From Deltaproteobacteria bacterium Ga0077550 (GTDB taxonomy: Bacteria; Myxococcota_A; Polyangia; Nannocystales; Nannocystaceae), in contig LNFB01000105.1 of assembly GCA_001464385.1 (NCBI GenBank), positions 25,078 through 89,077 on the forward strand: a stretch of DNA of 64,000 nt, read 5' to 3'. Shown here piece after piece: positions 50,639-59,767 of this stretch. Below the pieces are notes generated by a model. That model did no database searches. It saw nothing but the letters and a program-made list of their open reading frames with translations, and was not told the origin of the DNA. The translations under genes were made by a program, and so were the position numbers. Position 1 is the stretch's first letter. Each line of letters opens with the position of its first letter.

Positions 50639-51946
50639 ATGGCGAACATCCGTCCATTCTGCGGTCTGCGCTACGACGTCGAGCTCGCCGGGGATCCGGC
50701 CCTGCTGATGTCGCCTCCGTACGACGTCATCGACGCGCGCGGCCGCGCCGAGCTCGCGGCGCGCTCGAACGACAACTCGATCCACTTCGTCCTCCCCGAG
50801 GGTGACGGTGCGGCCCGCTACCAGCGCGGCGCCGCCGAGTTCCGCGCGCAGGTCGTGCGCGCGATGGTGCGTGACGGCGCGCCCGCGTTCTACGTCTACC
50901 ACCAGCGCTACACGATCGAGGGCCGCGAGCGGACCCGCCGCGGCTTCATCGGCCTCATCGAGCTCACGCGCTTCGGCGCCGGCCCGGTCCTGGCCCACGA
51001 GCGCACGCTGGCCGGCCCCAAGGCCGATCGCCTGGAGCTCATGCGCGCGACCGAGGCCCACCTCGAGCTGGTGTTCGGGCTGTTCTCGGATCCCACGGCG
51101 CGGTGGGAGGATCTCGTGCGTCCCGCCCTCGGCGACGACGTGCTCGCGTGCCGCTTCGACGACATCGATCACACGCTGTGGAGGGTCGACGACCCGGCGA
51201 TCGTGGCGGCGCTGCAGCAGCACCTCGCCGACAAGAAGATCTACATCGCCGACGGACACCACCGCTACGAGACGATGTGCGCGTTCCGGGACGAGCTCGA
51301 GCAGCGGGGCCATCGCGGCGCTGCGTTCGGGATGATCTACCTGTCGAACCTCGACGACCCCGAGCTCACCGTGCTGCCGACGCACCGCCTCGTGCACGGG
51401 CTCCCCGGCGTGGACCTCGAGCGCGTGCTCGAGGTCGCGGCGGCCTCGTTCGACGTCGAGCGCGAGGCGTTGCCGGCGACCGCCGCGTCGCTGCGGGCGC
51501 GCCTGCTCGCAGCGGGGTCGCAGGGCGCGGCCTTCGGGCTCGCGATCCCCGGCACGGGGCAGTGGGCGGTGTTGCGGCTGCGCGCCGACTTCGACCCGGT
51601 CGCCGCCGGGCTCGGCGCGCTGCCGGCCGCGCTGCAGCGCCTCGACGTCGCGCTGCTCCACGAGCTGCTGCTCGAGCGCGCGCTCGGGATCAGCAAGGCC
51701 GCGCAGGAGGCCAAGACCAACCTGCGCTACTACAAGTCGACGGACGAGGCCCTGGCGGCGGCGCGCGCCACCGGCACCGACGTGCAGCTGTGCTGCTTCA
51801 TGAACGCGACGCCGGTGGCGGACGTGCGGGCGGTCTGCGACAGCGGCCAGGTGATGCCGCAGAAGAGCACGTTCTTCCACCCCAAGATCCCCAACGGCCT
51901 GGTCTTCTACGATCTGCGCGCTGCTGGCGAGGACCCGCGTGGGTGA
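50639..51946 (+). CDS. DUF1015 family protein
   Basis: 435 residues from ATG 50639, which a TATGCG hexamer precedes by 8 nt. The family blocks are clear: 'FCGLRYD' near the start, 'SPPYDVID', 'YVYHQRYTIEGRERTRRGFIG', 'HERTLAGPKADRLELMRAT', and 'YIADGHHRYETMCAFRDEL', which is the hallmark HHRYE motif. The family is widespread and its biochemical activity is not established; it often lies near serine or purine genes. It is embedded in the purine cluster and its end overlaps hisZ by 8 bp, suggesting a linked metabolic role. Confidence 0.88.
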   Translation: MANIRPFCGLRYDVELAGDPALLMSPPYDVIDARGRAELAARSNDNSIHFVLPEGDGAARYQRGAAEFRAQVVRAMVRDGAPAFYVYHQRYTIEGRERTRRGFIGLIELTRFGAGPVLAHERTLAGPKADRLELMRATEAHLELVFGLFSDPTARWEDLVRPALGDDVLACRFDDIDHTLWRVDDPAIVAALQQHLADKKIYIADGHHRYETMCAFRDELEQRGHRGAAFGMIYLSNLDDPELTVLPTHRLVHGLPGVDLERVLEVAAASFDVEREALPATAASLRARLLAAGSQGAAFGLAIPGTGQWAVLRLRADFDPVAAGLGALPAALQRLDVALLHELLLERALGISKAAQEAKTNLRYYKSTDEALAAARATGTDVQLCCFMNATPVADVRAVCDSGQVMPQKSTFFHPKIPNGLVFYDLRAAGEDPRG

Positions 51947-53225
51947 GCAGGGGCCGTTCGGCTCGCCCCGCGGCGCCCGCGAGCTCATGCCGCCGGCGTC
52001 GGGACGGCGGCAACGCGTCGTCCATGCGTTGATCGAAGAGTTCGAGGCGTGGGGCTACGCCCGCGTCGAGACGCCGCTGGTCGAGTACTACGACGTCATC
52101 GCCCGCGGGCTCACCGAGGCCGATCGGGCCCAGTGCGTCCGCTTCATCGAGGCCGGGACCGGGACCGTCGTCGCGCTGCGCTCCGACGTGACGCCGCAGA
52201 TCGCCCGCATGGCCGCGTGCCGGATCGGCGGCGAGCTCCGGGCCGACGCCGTGCACCGCTTCTGCTACGCCGCGGACGTCGTGCGCCAGCCCGATGGGTC
52301 CGGCGAGCAGACCGAGCAGCATCAGGTCGGCGTCGAGCTCCTCGGCGACGGCGACGCGTGGGCCGACGTCGAGCTCGTCGCGCTCTGCGACGCCGCGCTG
52401 CGCCGGGTCGGGCTCCGCGAGTTCTCGATCGACGTGGCCCACGCCCAGCTGGCGCGCACGATCCTCGACGCGCTGTCGCTGCCGGAGGCGGCCCGCGCCG
52501 CGGTGCAGGGCCGGCTCGCCCGCAAGGATCGCGATGGCGTCGCCGCGGTGCTGTCGCAGGCCGGCGTCGATCCAGCCCGTGCCATCGCGGTGGCGTCGCT
52601 GTGCGATCGGGTCGGGACGACGGCGGTCGTCGAGCGCGCGCGGGCCGAGCTCGGTGGTCTGTTGCCCGAGGCGATCATCGGGGCGCTCGCGGGTCTGGTC
52701 GACGCGGTCGCCAGCTACGATGCGCGGCTGTCCGCGTCGCTCGTCGTCGATCTCGGCGAGACCCGCGGCTTCGACTACTACAGCGGCGTGCGCCTGCGTG
52801 TGTGGGCGCCGGGCGTGCCGAGGCCCGTCGTCCGCGGCGGTCGCTACGACGGGATGCTGGCGCGCTACGGGGCGCCGCGGCCGGCGACGGGCTTCGCGAT
52901 CGATCTCGACGCGCTCGAGCAGGCGCTCGCGGAGCCGGGGACGCTCGGACCCGCGGCGCCGGTGCACGTGATCGCCCTGGCCCCGGGCGCGCCGCCGCCG
53001 GTGCGCGCCCTCGCGGCCCGCCTCGCTCGCCGCGCCCGCGAGTCGGGAGCCCGCGCGTGGGTGCAGCACTCCACCGAGCGAGCGCTCGCCGAGCGCGAGG
53101 CGACGGCCGCCGGCGCCGTCGCGCTGACGTGGTTGACGAACGACGCCGGGGCGACGCGCGTGCAGGTGTGCGCGTGGGATGCCGGGCAGTGGCACACGGT
53201 CGAACAGCGGAACGAGGCACCATGA
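51939..53225 (+). CDS. hisZ: ATP phosphoribosyltransferase regulatory subunit HisZ
   Basis: 428 residues with a class II aminoacyl-tRNA synthetase-like fold. 'GARELMPPASGRRQRVVHALIEEFEAWGYARVETPLVEYYD' runs over residues 12-52; 'VVALRSDVTPQIARMAACR' is motif 2-like, and 'YYSGVRLRVWAPG...GGRYDGMLARYG' is near the HisRS-type histidine loop. The anticodon-binding domain of HisRS is replaced by a short C-terminal region, as in HisZ, which regulates short-form HisG. hisZ next to purA is a recurrent bacterial order. A divergent HisRS paralogue cannot be fully excluded. Confidence 0.85.
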   Translation: MGEQGPFGSPRGARELMPPASGRRQRVVHALIEEFEAWGYARVETPLVEYYDVIARGLTEADRAQCVRFIEAGTGTVVALRSDVTPQIARMAACRIGGELRADAVHRFCYAADVVRQPDGSGEQTEQHQVGVELLGDGDAWADVELVALCDAALRRVGLREFSIDVAHAQLARTILDALSLPEAARAAVQGRLARKDRDGVAAVLSQAGVDPARAIAVASLCDRVGTTAVVERARAELGGLLPEAIIGALAGLVDAVASYDARLSASLVVDLGETRGFDYYSGVRLRVWAPGVPRPVVRGGRYDGMLARYGAPRPATGFAIDLDALEQALAEPGTLGPAAPVHVIALAPGAPPPVRALAARLARRARESGARAWVQHSTERALAEREATAAGAVALTWLTNDAGATRVQVCAWDAGQWHTVEQRNEAP

Positions 53226-54505
53226 GCACGTTGATCGTGGTCGGAGCCCAGTGGGGCGACGAGGGCAAGGGCAAGGTCGTGGATGCGGTCGCAGCACAGG
53301 CCGACCTCGTCGCGCGGTACGCCGGGGGCAACAACGCCGGGCACACGCTGGTGGTGGAGGGTCGCAAGGTCATCACGCACCTCGTCCCCTCGGGCTGCCT
53401 GTACCCGGGGACGCGCTGCGTGCTCGGGGCGGGCATGGTGATCGACCCCGACGTGCTCGCCGCCGAGATCGCGGGCCTGCAGGCGTTCGGACTGCTGCAG
53501 CAGGACGAGCTGCGGGTGTCGCTGCACGCCCACGTGATCTTCGGCTTCCACCGCGAGCTCGACGGCATGCGCGAGGAGGCGGCGGCCAAGGGGCCGCGGG
53601 CGATCGGCACGACGCGGCGCGGCATCGGGCCGGCCTACGAGGCCAAGGCTGCGCGCCGCGGGATCCAGGTGCGTGACCTGTTCGATCGCGCGACGCTGCG
53701 GGCGCGGCTCGAGCAGAACCGCGACGCCCTCGCCCCCGAGCTCGGCCGTGCCGACGCGATCTCCGTCGACGCGCTGATGGAGGCCGCCGCGGGCTGGGCG
53801 GCGTACCTCGAGCCGATGGTCTGTGACGCCAGCGCGCTGTGCCACGGCGCGATCCGTGCGGGCCAGCGCGTGCTGTTCGAGGGCGCCCAGGGGGCGCTGC
53901 TCGACCTCGACCACGGGACGTACCCGTACGTGACCTCGTCGAACACCACCGCGGGGGGCGTGTGCACGGGGATCGGCGTCGGGCCGACGGCCATCGACGC
54001 CGTCTGGGGGATCAGCAAGGCCTACGCGACGCGGGTCGGCGCCGGGCCGTTCCCCTCGCGCATCGACGGTGAGATCGGCCAGCGCCTGCGCGACGTCGGC
54101 GGGGAGTACGGGGCGACCACCGGACGACCCCGCGACTGCGGCTGGCTCGACCTGCCGGCGCTGCGGTACGCCGCGCGGCTGTCGGGCATGACCGGGCTGT
54201 GCATCACCAAGCTCGACGTGCTCGCGGCGCTCGGCCACGCCGAGGTCTGCGTCGCCTACGCGGATGGGGTCGACCCCGGTCGCGACGGGCTCTTCGGGGC
54301 CCGCCCGGTGAACCGCGTGATCGAGGGCTTCGACGATCCGCAGCTCGCCGTCCAGCTGGCGTCGGCGCGGTCGTGGGACGCACTCCCGGCGTGCGCCCGC
54401 GCGTACCTCGATCTCGTCGCCGAGGCGGTCGAGGTCCCGATCGCGCTGGTGTCGGTCGGGGCCGAGCGGGACCAGACCATCTTCGTGCGGCACCCGTTCG
54501 AATGA
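53222..54505 (+). CDS. purA: Adenylosuccinate synthetase
   Basis: 427 residues. It makes adenylosuccinate from IMP, Asp and GTP. 'VVGAQWGDEGKGKVVDAVA' is the GTP/IMP P-loop (GDEGKGK), 'RYAGGNNAGHTLV' the IMP site, 'IGTTRRGIGPAY', 'LFEGAQGALLDLDHGTYPYVTSSN' spans two blocks and 'GEYGATTGRPRDCGW' is the family signature. 'VVGA' start overlaps the hisZ stop (ATGA). Last gene of the purine cluster; the AMP branch is directly coupled to histidine regulation through hisZ. Confidence 0.97.
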   Translation: MSTLIVVGAQWGDEGKGKVVDAVAAQADLVARYAGGNNAGHTLVVEGRKVITHLVPSGCLYPGTRCVLGAGMVIDPDVLAAEIAGLQAFGLLQQDELRVSLHAHVIFGFHRELDGMREEAAAKGPRAIGTTRRGIGPAYEAKAARRGIQVRDLFDRATLRARLEQNRDALAPELGRADAISVDALMEAAAGWAAYLEPMVCDASALCHGAIRAGQRVLFEGAQGALLDLDHGTYPYVTSSNTTAGGVCTGIGVGPTAIDAVWGISKAYATRVGAGPFPSRIDGEIGQRLRDVGGEYGATTGRPRDCGWLDLPALRYAARLSGMTGLCITKLDVLAALGHAEVCVAYADGVDPGRDGLFGARPVNRVIEGFDDPQLAVQLASARSWDALPACARAYLDLVAEAVEVPIALVSVGAERDQTIFVRHPFE

Positions 54506-54560
54506 GCCGATGACGGCCACGACCGGGCCGCGACCGGGCCGCGACCGGGGACGACACAGG

Positions 54561-54596
54561 CACGAGCCGCGGGTCGGGAACCCGCGACCCCTCGTG
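54561..54596 (+). terminator. Two-step hairpin after purA
   Basis: CACGAG (54561-54566) pairs with CTCGTG (54591-54596), and inside it CGCGGGT (54568-54574) pairs with ACCCGCG (54580-54586), loop CGGGA. No T-tract; terminator or structured 3' end. Confidence 0.5.
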
Positions 54597-54753
54597 TCCG
54601 TGCCACCATCGCGGGCCATGCCCGCGTCGCCCAGCCGAGCCAGGGGGGAGACCCCACGGGCGTGCCAGGCCTCGGGGGAGACCCACGGCCAGGGACCACG
54701 CGGCCGCACCAACCAACCCGCCGGAGGAATCGGCACCACGGCCGCCTCGGCGG

Positions 54754-54783
54754 TTGTGTCGCCGACCCCCGCTCCTCTATACT
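54754..54783 (+). promoter_or_regulatory. Sigma-70-type promoter of the AgmX-like gene
   Basis: TTGTGT (54754-54759), 18-nt spacer, TATACT (54778-54783), the closest -10 match to TATAAT in the window. The leader would be about 73 nt. Confidence 0.6.
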
Positions 54784-54862
54784 CCGGTCGGCTCCGAACT
54801 CCCGCGATTCGCACCGGCGCGTCGCGTTCATGCCCGTTGGCGCGGGCTGAGGAAGTCAGCGC

Positions 54863-56566
54863 ATGAAGATCGAATGCGACAAGTGTGCAGCGAAGTACTC
54901 GATCGCGGACGAGAAGGTCCGCGGCAAGACCTTCAAGATTCGCTGCAAGAAGTGCAGCAACGTCATCATCGTCCGTGACAAGGCGGCTGGTGCGGGCGCG
55001 CTCGGCGGCGAAGCCGAGGCCCCGGCGTCGATCGGGTGGCACCTCGCCATCAACGGCGAGACGATCGGCCCGATGGGTGAGGACGAGGTCCGTCAGCGCT
55101 TTGCCGCCGGCGAGATCGACCGCGACACCGCGATCTGGCAGGAGGGCTTCGAGGACTGGCTGCCGCTGGGCGACGTCGAGGCGTTCGCGGATCTCGCCGC
55201 CGGTGGTGCCGCCGCCGAGGATCCCTTCGCGAGCGCGAACCAGGACGAGTACGCCGCCGCGGCGGCCCAGCCCGCCCGGGCGAGCGCGGCCGCGGCCGTG
55301 GCTGCCCCGGTGGCGCGCGCCGCCGGTTCCGGGGGAGCCGCGGTGTCCGAGCCGAGCTCGCCCCGCGTGACTCGCCTGACGGGTCAGCGCAACGAGAACT
55401 CGGTGCTGTTCTCCCTCGACAGCCTGCAGTCGCTGGCGACCGGCGGGGGCAACAACGCGGCGAACTCCCGCGCAGCGCAGCAGCAGCGCTCGGGCCCCAA
55501 GGGCCTCGCGACCCAGGCGCCCTCGTCGGAGGGCTCGGGCCTGATCGACATCCGCGCCCTGGGGGCGATGGTGGGCTCCGATGCTGGGCCCGCGCCGGTG
55601 AGCGCGGCGCCCAAGCCCGAGGACGCGGCCTTGCCGAGCTTCGGCGGTGCGAGCCTCGGTGGCCTCGCGTCGGCGCCCCTCGTCCCGCAGGTCCACTCCG
55701 TCGACGCGGGCGTGCCGATGATGGCCGCCGCCCCGCCGCAGCAGCAGCGCTCGAACGCGCCGCTGTACGTCATGATGGTGCTGCTGCTCCTCGCGGTCGC
55801 CGGCCTGGGTGCGTACATCGTGATGCGCCCCAACGAGACCGTCGTCGTCAACCAGGCGGCCGCCCCGGCGGATGCGCCGACGGCGAAGGACGAGGGCGGC
55901 AAGGACAAGGACGACGACGAGGCCGACGCGAAGGCGGCGAAGGACGACAAGGACAAGGACGCGAAGGACGACGAGCCCAAGGACGACGACGCCAAGGCCG
56001 GTGCTGCGGACACCGAGGGCGAGCCCGTCGAGGGCGAGGACGATTCGAAGGCCGATCCGACCAAGCCGAAGGCGCCCAAGACGAGCCCGAAGCCGGGCAC
56101 GCCGACCAGCAAGCCGAGCACGCCGACCAGCAAGCCGGCCACGCCCACGCCGGCCAAGCCGACGCCGTCGAACGACAATCTCGACGTCGACTGTATCCTC
56201 GACCCCAAGCTGCCGAAGTGCAAAGGCGGCGGATCGAGCAAGCCCTCGAGCTCGCCCAAGCCCACGCCGGCGCCCACCGACCCGAGCCTGCCCGAGACCC
56301 TCGGCACCGCCGAGATCAAGGCCGGCGTGTCCCCGGTGAAGGACGCGGCGAAGGCGTGCGGTGGCAAGCATGGCGCGCAGCCCGGGGAGAGCGTGAAGGT
56401 GAAGCTGTCGATCGCGGGGGCCACGGGCGCCGTCACGTCGGCCGCCGCCGAGCCGCCGCACAACGGCACGCCGCTCGGGAACTGCGTGGCCGCGGCCCTG
56501 AAGAAGGCGACCTTCAAGAAGTTCCGCAAGGCGACGCTCGGCGCCGTCTACCCGGTCAAGATGTAG
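54863..56566 (+). CDS. AgmX/GltJ-like zinc-ribbon, GYF and TonB-like C-terminal domain protein
   Basis: 567 residues. An MJ0042-type zinc ribbon (Cys5, Cys8, Cys28, Cys31) is followed by a GYF_2 domain (about 53-105: 'GWHLAINGETIGPMGEDEV'), a low-complexity cytoplasmic linker, one transmembrane helix (about 298-320: 'LYVMMVLLLLAVAGLGAYIVM' region), a charged Asp/Lys-rich then Pro/Lys/Ser-rich periplasmic spacer, and an AgmX/PglI-type C-terminal domain ('ALKKATFKKFRKATLGAVYP') related to TonB. The order is that of Myxococcus GltJ/AgmX in the Agl-Glt gliding machinery. Here it stands alone, so it is a GltJ-like protein and not proof of gliding. Confidence 0.85.
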   Translation: MKIECDKCAAKYSIADEKVRGKTFKIRCKKCSNVIIVRDKAAGAGALGGEAEAPASIGWHLAINGETIGPMGEDEVRQRFAAGEIDRDTAIWQEGFEDWLPLGDVEAFADLAAGGAAAEDPFASANQDEYAAAAAQPARASAAAAVAAPVARAAGSGGAAVSEPSSPRVTRLTGQRNENSVLFSLDSLQSLATGGGNNAANSRAAQQQRSGPKGLATQAPSSEGSGLIDIRALGAMVGSDAGPAPVSAAPKPEDAALPSFGGASLGGLASAPLVPQVHSVDAGVPMMAAAPPQQQRSNAPLYVMMVLLLLAVAGLGAYIVMRPNETVVVNQAAAPADAPTAKDEGGKDKDDDEADAKAAKDDKDKDAKDDEPKDDDAKAGAADTEGEPVEGEDDSKADPTKPKAPKTSPKPGTPTSKPSTPTSKPATPTPAKPTPSNDNLDVDCILDPKLPKCKGGGSSKPSSSPKPTPAPTDPSLPETLGTAEIKAGVSPVKDAAKACGGKHGAQPGESVKVKLSIAGATGAVTSAAAEPPHNGTPLGNCVAAALKKATFKKFRKATLGAVYPVKM

Positions 56567-57665
56567 CCTTCGGGGCGCCCTCGGCCGCCTCCACGAAGCG
56601 CGTTGGGTCCATGCCCAGCGCGCTTCGAATCGTTTCGATGATCGTCGCGAGGTCATCGTCGCCGATGCCGAGGTGCAGCGCGAAGCGGACCTCGCGGGCG
56701 ATGTTCGGGTAGCAGCGGATCCCCGCGGCCCGCAGCGCGGCGCACAGGGGCTCCGCGCGGCGCAGCGGTGGGGCGACCCGCGCGAGCACGAGGTTGGTCT
56801 GCGGCGTCGCGACCTCCCAATGCGGGAGGTCGGCGATCGCCGCCGCGAGCTGTCGCGCGCGCCGGTGGTCGTCGGCGAGCCGGGCCACGTGGTGATCGAG
56901 GGCGTGCGCGCCGGCGGCCGCGAGCAGGGCAGGGGCCTGACGCATCGCGCCGCCGAGGCCGTGCTTGAGCCGGCGCGCGCGCAGGATGAGGTCCGTCGGC
57001 CCGCACAGCACCGAGCCGGCCGGTGCCCCGAGGCCCTTGCTCAGGGCCACGCTCACGGTGTCGGCGACGCGGCCCCACTCGGCCATGGGCACGCCCGTCG
57101 CAACATGGGCGTTCCAGAGCCGCGCGCCGTCGAGGTGCAGCGCCTTGCCGAGCGACCGCGCCTGCTCGGCGATCGGGTGCAGCGGATCGACGCCGGTGGG
57201 GCAGGCGCGGCGATCGACCAGCGGCCACACCGCGCCGCCGGCCTCGCCCAGCGTGTTCTCGAGCCAGACCAGCGCGACCGGGGGCCAGCCGCACGCCTCT
57301 TCGGCGACGAGCGCCTCGAGGGCGTCCACGTCGAAGCCGAAGCGACCGCCGATCGGCATGAGCTGCGCGCCCCAGAGCGCGGCGGCCGAGGCGTCCTCGT
57401 GGATGCGCACGTGGGCCCCGGGGACGCAGGCGATGGCGCTGGCGCGGGGGCAGTGCAGCGCGATCGCGATCTGGTTCGCCATCGTCCCGGTGGGGAGCCA
57501 CAGCGCCGCGGGTTTGCCCAGGAGGTCGGCGACGCGGGCCTCGAGGGCGACCACTGCGGCGTCGTCACCGTAGGCGTCGTCATCGGCGGCGGCGGCGAGC
57601 ATCGCCGCGCGCATGGCCGGCGTGGGTTGGGTGACCGTGTCGCTGCGGAGGTCGAACGTGCGCAT
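56556..57665 (-). CDS. ltaE: Low-specificity L-threonine aldolase family PLP enzyme
   Basis: 369 residues. 'FDLRSDTVTQPTPAMRAAM' and 'DDDAYGDD' are the family N-terminus, 'PAALWLPTGTMANQIAIALH' the substrate helix, 'LHLDGARLWNA' the PLP Asp-Arg region and Lys210 in 'SVALSKGLGAPAGSVL' the Schiff base. It cleaves L-threonine or related beta-hydroxy amino acids to glycine and acetaldehyde. Start is ATG 57665; the open frame upstream to 58424 is not coding. The 3' end overlaps the AgmX-like gene by 11 bp. Confidence 0.9.
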   Translation of the reverse strand: MRTFDLRSDTVTQPTPAMRAAMLAAAADDDAYGDDAAVVALEARVADLLGKPAALWLPTGTMANQIAIALHCPRASAIACVPGAHVRIHEDASAAALWGAQLMPIGGRFGFDVDALEALVAEEACGWPPVALVWLENTLGEAGGAVWPLVDRRACPTGVDPLHPIAEQARSLGKALHLDGARLWNAHVATGVPMAEWGRVADTVSVALSKGLGAPAGSVLCGPTDLILRARRLKHGLGGAMRQAPALLAAAGAHALDHHVARLADDHRRARQLAAAIADLPHWEVATPQTNLVLARVAPPLRRAEPLCAALRAAGIRCYPNIAREVRFALHLGIGDDDLATIIETIRSALGMDPTRFVEAAEGAPKATS

Positions 57666-57666
57666 C

Positions 57667-57687
57667 GCGGGCCGCAGGGTGGCCCGC
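57667..57687 (-). terminator. GC hairpin between the two minus-strand genes
   Basis: GCGGGCC (57667-57673) pairs with GGCCCGC (57681-57687), loop GCAGGGT. It separates the 57724-58440 gene from the aldolase gene. No T-tract. Confidence 0.35.
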
Positions 57688-57723
57688 AACCGCGGTGGGC
57701 CGCAACCGGGCACCGACGGCGCC

Positions 57724-58440
57724 TCACTCGAGGATCGGGAGGTCCTCGGGCCGGAGCTCCGGCTCGTCCACGGGGCGGTCCTTGTCCTTGTCCTTCGGCT
57801 TGGACTTGTTCTTCGGGCCGGAGTCGGGCGGTGGCTCTGCGCGGGGCGGTGCCGCGGGCTGGCCCCGCTCGCGCCGCAGCTTCTCGGCGAGGCCCTCGAG
57901 CAGGGCGTGCGGGAGGTGGACGGGTCCGCCGTCGGTGGTGATCTGCACGCTCGCAGCCACGCGCCCGGCGGCGTCCTTCGTCGCGAAGATCTCGACGCTG
58001 CCCCGGCCGATGCGATCCTCGGGTCCGATGGGGAAGTCGAACAGGATGAAGCCGGCCTCGGGATCGCGATCGACGATGGTGTAGCCGCGGTCGACCCGCA
58101 GGAATCGCATCGCCGTGGGCCACACGAACTCCATCGGGTACGCGAGCACGCGCGACTGGCCGAGGCCGGCGCTGGCCGCCTCCGCGCCGTCCCACGCGAT
58201 CTCCTGGCGCAACCGCCCTGGACCGCTGACGACCCCGTCGGAGCCCGCTGCGGCCCCGTGCGCCGCGAGCTGCGCCGCGGGCTGCAGCTGCAGTGCGACG
58301 CCCGCCGCGACGGCCAGCCCGGCGGCACCCCACGCACCCGAGCGCCGAAGTCCGCGCCGGGTCGGTACGGGGCGTTCCGCTCCGTACGCTGCCGAAACGT
58401 GCGGCACGGGATCCTCGGGGTCACGGTTGCGCTGTGCCAT
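57724..58440 (-). CDS. Membrane-anchored envelope protein, function unknown
   Basis: 238 residues with one N-terminal hydrophobic helix (about 33-50) after a basic stretch, so probably a type II membrane protein. The ordered part (about 80-180: 'PMEFVWPTAMRFLRVDRGYTIVDRDPEAGFILFDFPIG') is alpha/beta and ends in a charged Lys/Asp/Pro-rich tail (KNKSKPKDKDKDRP). I do not recognise a named family. Leaderless promoter: TAGCGT 8 nt before the ATG with TTGGGG 17 nt further up. Divergent from the coiled-coil gene at 58637. Confidence 0.68.
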   Translation of the reverse strand: MAQRNRDPEDPVPHVSAAYGAERPVPTRRGLRRSGAWGAAGLAVAAGVALQLQPAAQLAAHGAAAGSDGVVSGPGRLRQEIAWDGAEAASAGLGQSRVLAYPMEFVWPTAMRFLRVDRGYTIVDRDPEAGFILFDFPIGPEDRIGRGSVEIFATKDAAGRVAASVQITTDGGPVHLPHALLEGLAEKLRRERGQPAAPPRAEPPPDSGPKNKSKPKDKDKDRPVDEPELRPEDLPILE

Positions 58441-58448
58441 GGGGCGCG

Positions 58449-58477
58449 ACGCTAGCGCGGGGCTTTTCGCTCCCCAA
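58449..58477 (-). promoter_or_regulatory. Promoter of the 58440 minus-strand gene, leaderless
   Basis: On the minus strand TTGGGG (58477-58472), 17-nt spacer, TAGCGT (58454-58449), 8 nt before the ATG at 58440. Confidence 0.5.
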
Positions 58478-58636
58478 GTTTTCAGGCATTCTCCAACGTG
58501 ACGATGCTCCGCACGCGCCCGCGTGCGGTCGTCGATTCGACCAGCCGCTCACCCGCGGCGCATGACTTCCGCCGGCCCGCCGGGAACGATCGGCGACCGG
58601 CGCCGTGCAAGACAGTCCAGAGGAGAACCGCTCGAC

Positions 58637-59467
58637 ATGAACTCGGAGAATTCAGCGCTCACCGCCCTGTCGGAGCTGCGCAACCTCGAGGCCAACCGCG
58701 TGGCCTCCGAAGAATCGGATCGTCTCTCGAAGGAGCAGGCCGAGCGGCACGCCCGCGAGGAGGCCGAGCGGCGCGCCCGCGAGGAGGCCGAGCGCATCGC
58801 CCGGGCCCAGGCCGAGGAGTACGCGCGGCAGCAGGCCGAGCAGGAGGCCCGCGAGCGTGAGGAGCGGATCCGGATCCACGAGGCCGACGTCCGCGCCCGC
58901 GCCGAGCAGGAGGCCCGCCTGCGCGAGGAGCAGATGCGCCTCGACGCGCAGATGAAGCTCGCGGAGAAGAAGGCCAAGCCGAAGTGGCCGCTGCTCGTCG
59001 TGCCGCTGCTCGTCGCGGGGGTCGGCGTGGCGGGCTTCATGGCCTACCGCAGCTCGCAGGAGGCCGACCAGCGGGCCGCCGAGGCCGCGCAGCAGAAGGC
59101 CGAGCACGAGGCCCAGATCGCGGCGCTCACCGAGAAGATGGACGCGCTCGCGCAGGAGCAGGACAAGCTCGAGTCGAGCAAGGCCGAGCTCGACAAGCGC
59201 CTCGACGAGGCGCAGACCGACGCCGAGCGGGCGAAGCTCCTCGCCGAGAAGCAGGAACTCGAGCTGCAGATCGCGAAGAACGCAGAGGCTCAGGCCGCCG
59301 CCGAGAAGACCGCGGCCGACGAGGGCGTGAAGAAGACCCCGGCGAAGAAGAAGCCGTCCGGGTCCAGCCCGAAGAAGCCCGACGACACGAGCGCGCCGGT
59401 GCCGACGTCCGGTCGACGCGACAAGCTCGACGTCAACAAGGGCGACGACCCACTCTCAGGTCTCTGA
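58637..59467 (+). CDS. Coiled-coil single-pass membrane protein, function unknown
   Basis: 276 residues. A long charged coiled coil with heptads of AE(E/Q)RA(R/H) runs over residues ~35-110, then one transmembrane helix (about 116-134: 'WPLLVVPLLVAGVGVAGFMA') and a second coiled coil (138-230: 'ALTEKMDALAQEQDKLESSK'), a Lys/Pro/Ser linker and an acidic end. It should span the inner membrane with coiled coils on both sides. The ATG follows GAGGAG by about 11 nt. No named family recognised. Confidence 0.7.
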   Translation: MNSENSALTALSELRNLEANRVASEESDRLSKEQAERHAREEAERRAREEAERIARAQAEEYARQQAEQEAREREERIRIHEADVRARAEQEARLREEQMRLDAQMKLAEKKAKPKWPLLVVPLLVAGVGVAGFMAYRSSQEADQRAAEAAQQKAEHEAQIAALTEKMDALAQEQDKLESSKAELDKRLDEAQTDAERAKLLAEKQELELQIAKNAEAQAAAEKTAADEGVKKTPAKKKPSGSSPKKPDDTSAPVPTSGRRDKLDVNKGDDPLSGL

Positions 59468-59601
59468 GCGCACCGCGCTCGCCGTTCGCCTTCGGGGGGA
59501 CTCCGCCATCGCGCCGGGTCCCCCTTCGTTCGTCCGCGAAATTCACCGCCCCCCTTGTCGGCCGCGAGGCTGGCGTGGTATCCGAGCAGCCCCGTGGCGC
59601 C

Positions 59602-59673
<72 letters not shown>

Positions 59674-59675
59674 CT

Positions 59676-59720
59676 AGCAGGGTGCGGAAGAACGCAAAGC
59701 GTTCTTCCGGACACCCTGCT
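59676..59720. terminator. 20-bp stem-loop after the tRNA
   Basis: 59676-59695 pairs with 59699-59709 and 59712-59720 over 20 bp with a 2-nt bulge (GA) and an AAA loop. Long and almost perfect; could terminate the tRNA transcript from both directions (the minus-strand gene ends at 59768). No T-run. Confidence 0.6.
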
Positions 59721-59722
59721 CC

Positions 59723-59752
59723 GTGCCCGTGCCCGTGCCCGTGCCCGTGCCC
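59723..59752. repeat. Five tandem GTGCCC hexamers
   Basis: Perfect hexanucleotide repeat (30 bp) immediately after the hairpin and before the 3' end of the minus-strand TPR gene. Confidence 0.9.
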
Positions 59753-59767
59753 GGCGCCCGACCGGGG

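Larger units (their letters stand above)
54506..54862. other. 357-bp intergenic region between purA and the AgmX-like gene
   Basis: No gene is supported. It holds three copies of GACCGGGCCGC-type repeats (54521-54552), a two-stem hairpin (54561-54596), two short repeats of GGGGGAGACCC near 54648 and 54675, and the promoter at 54754-54783. Confidence 0.6.
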
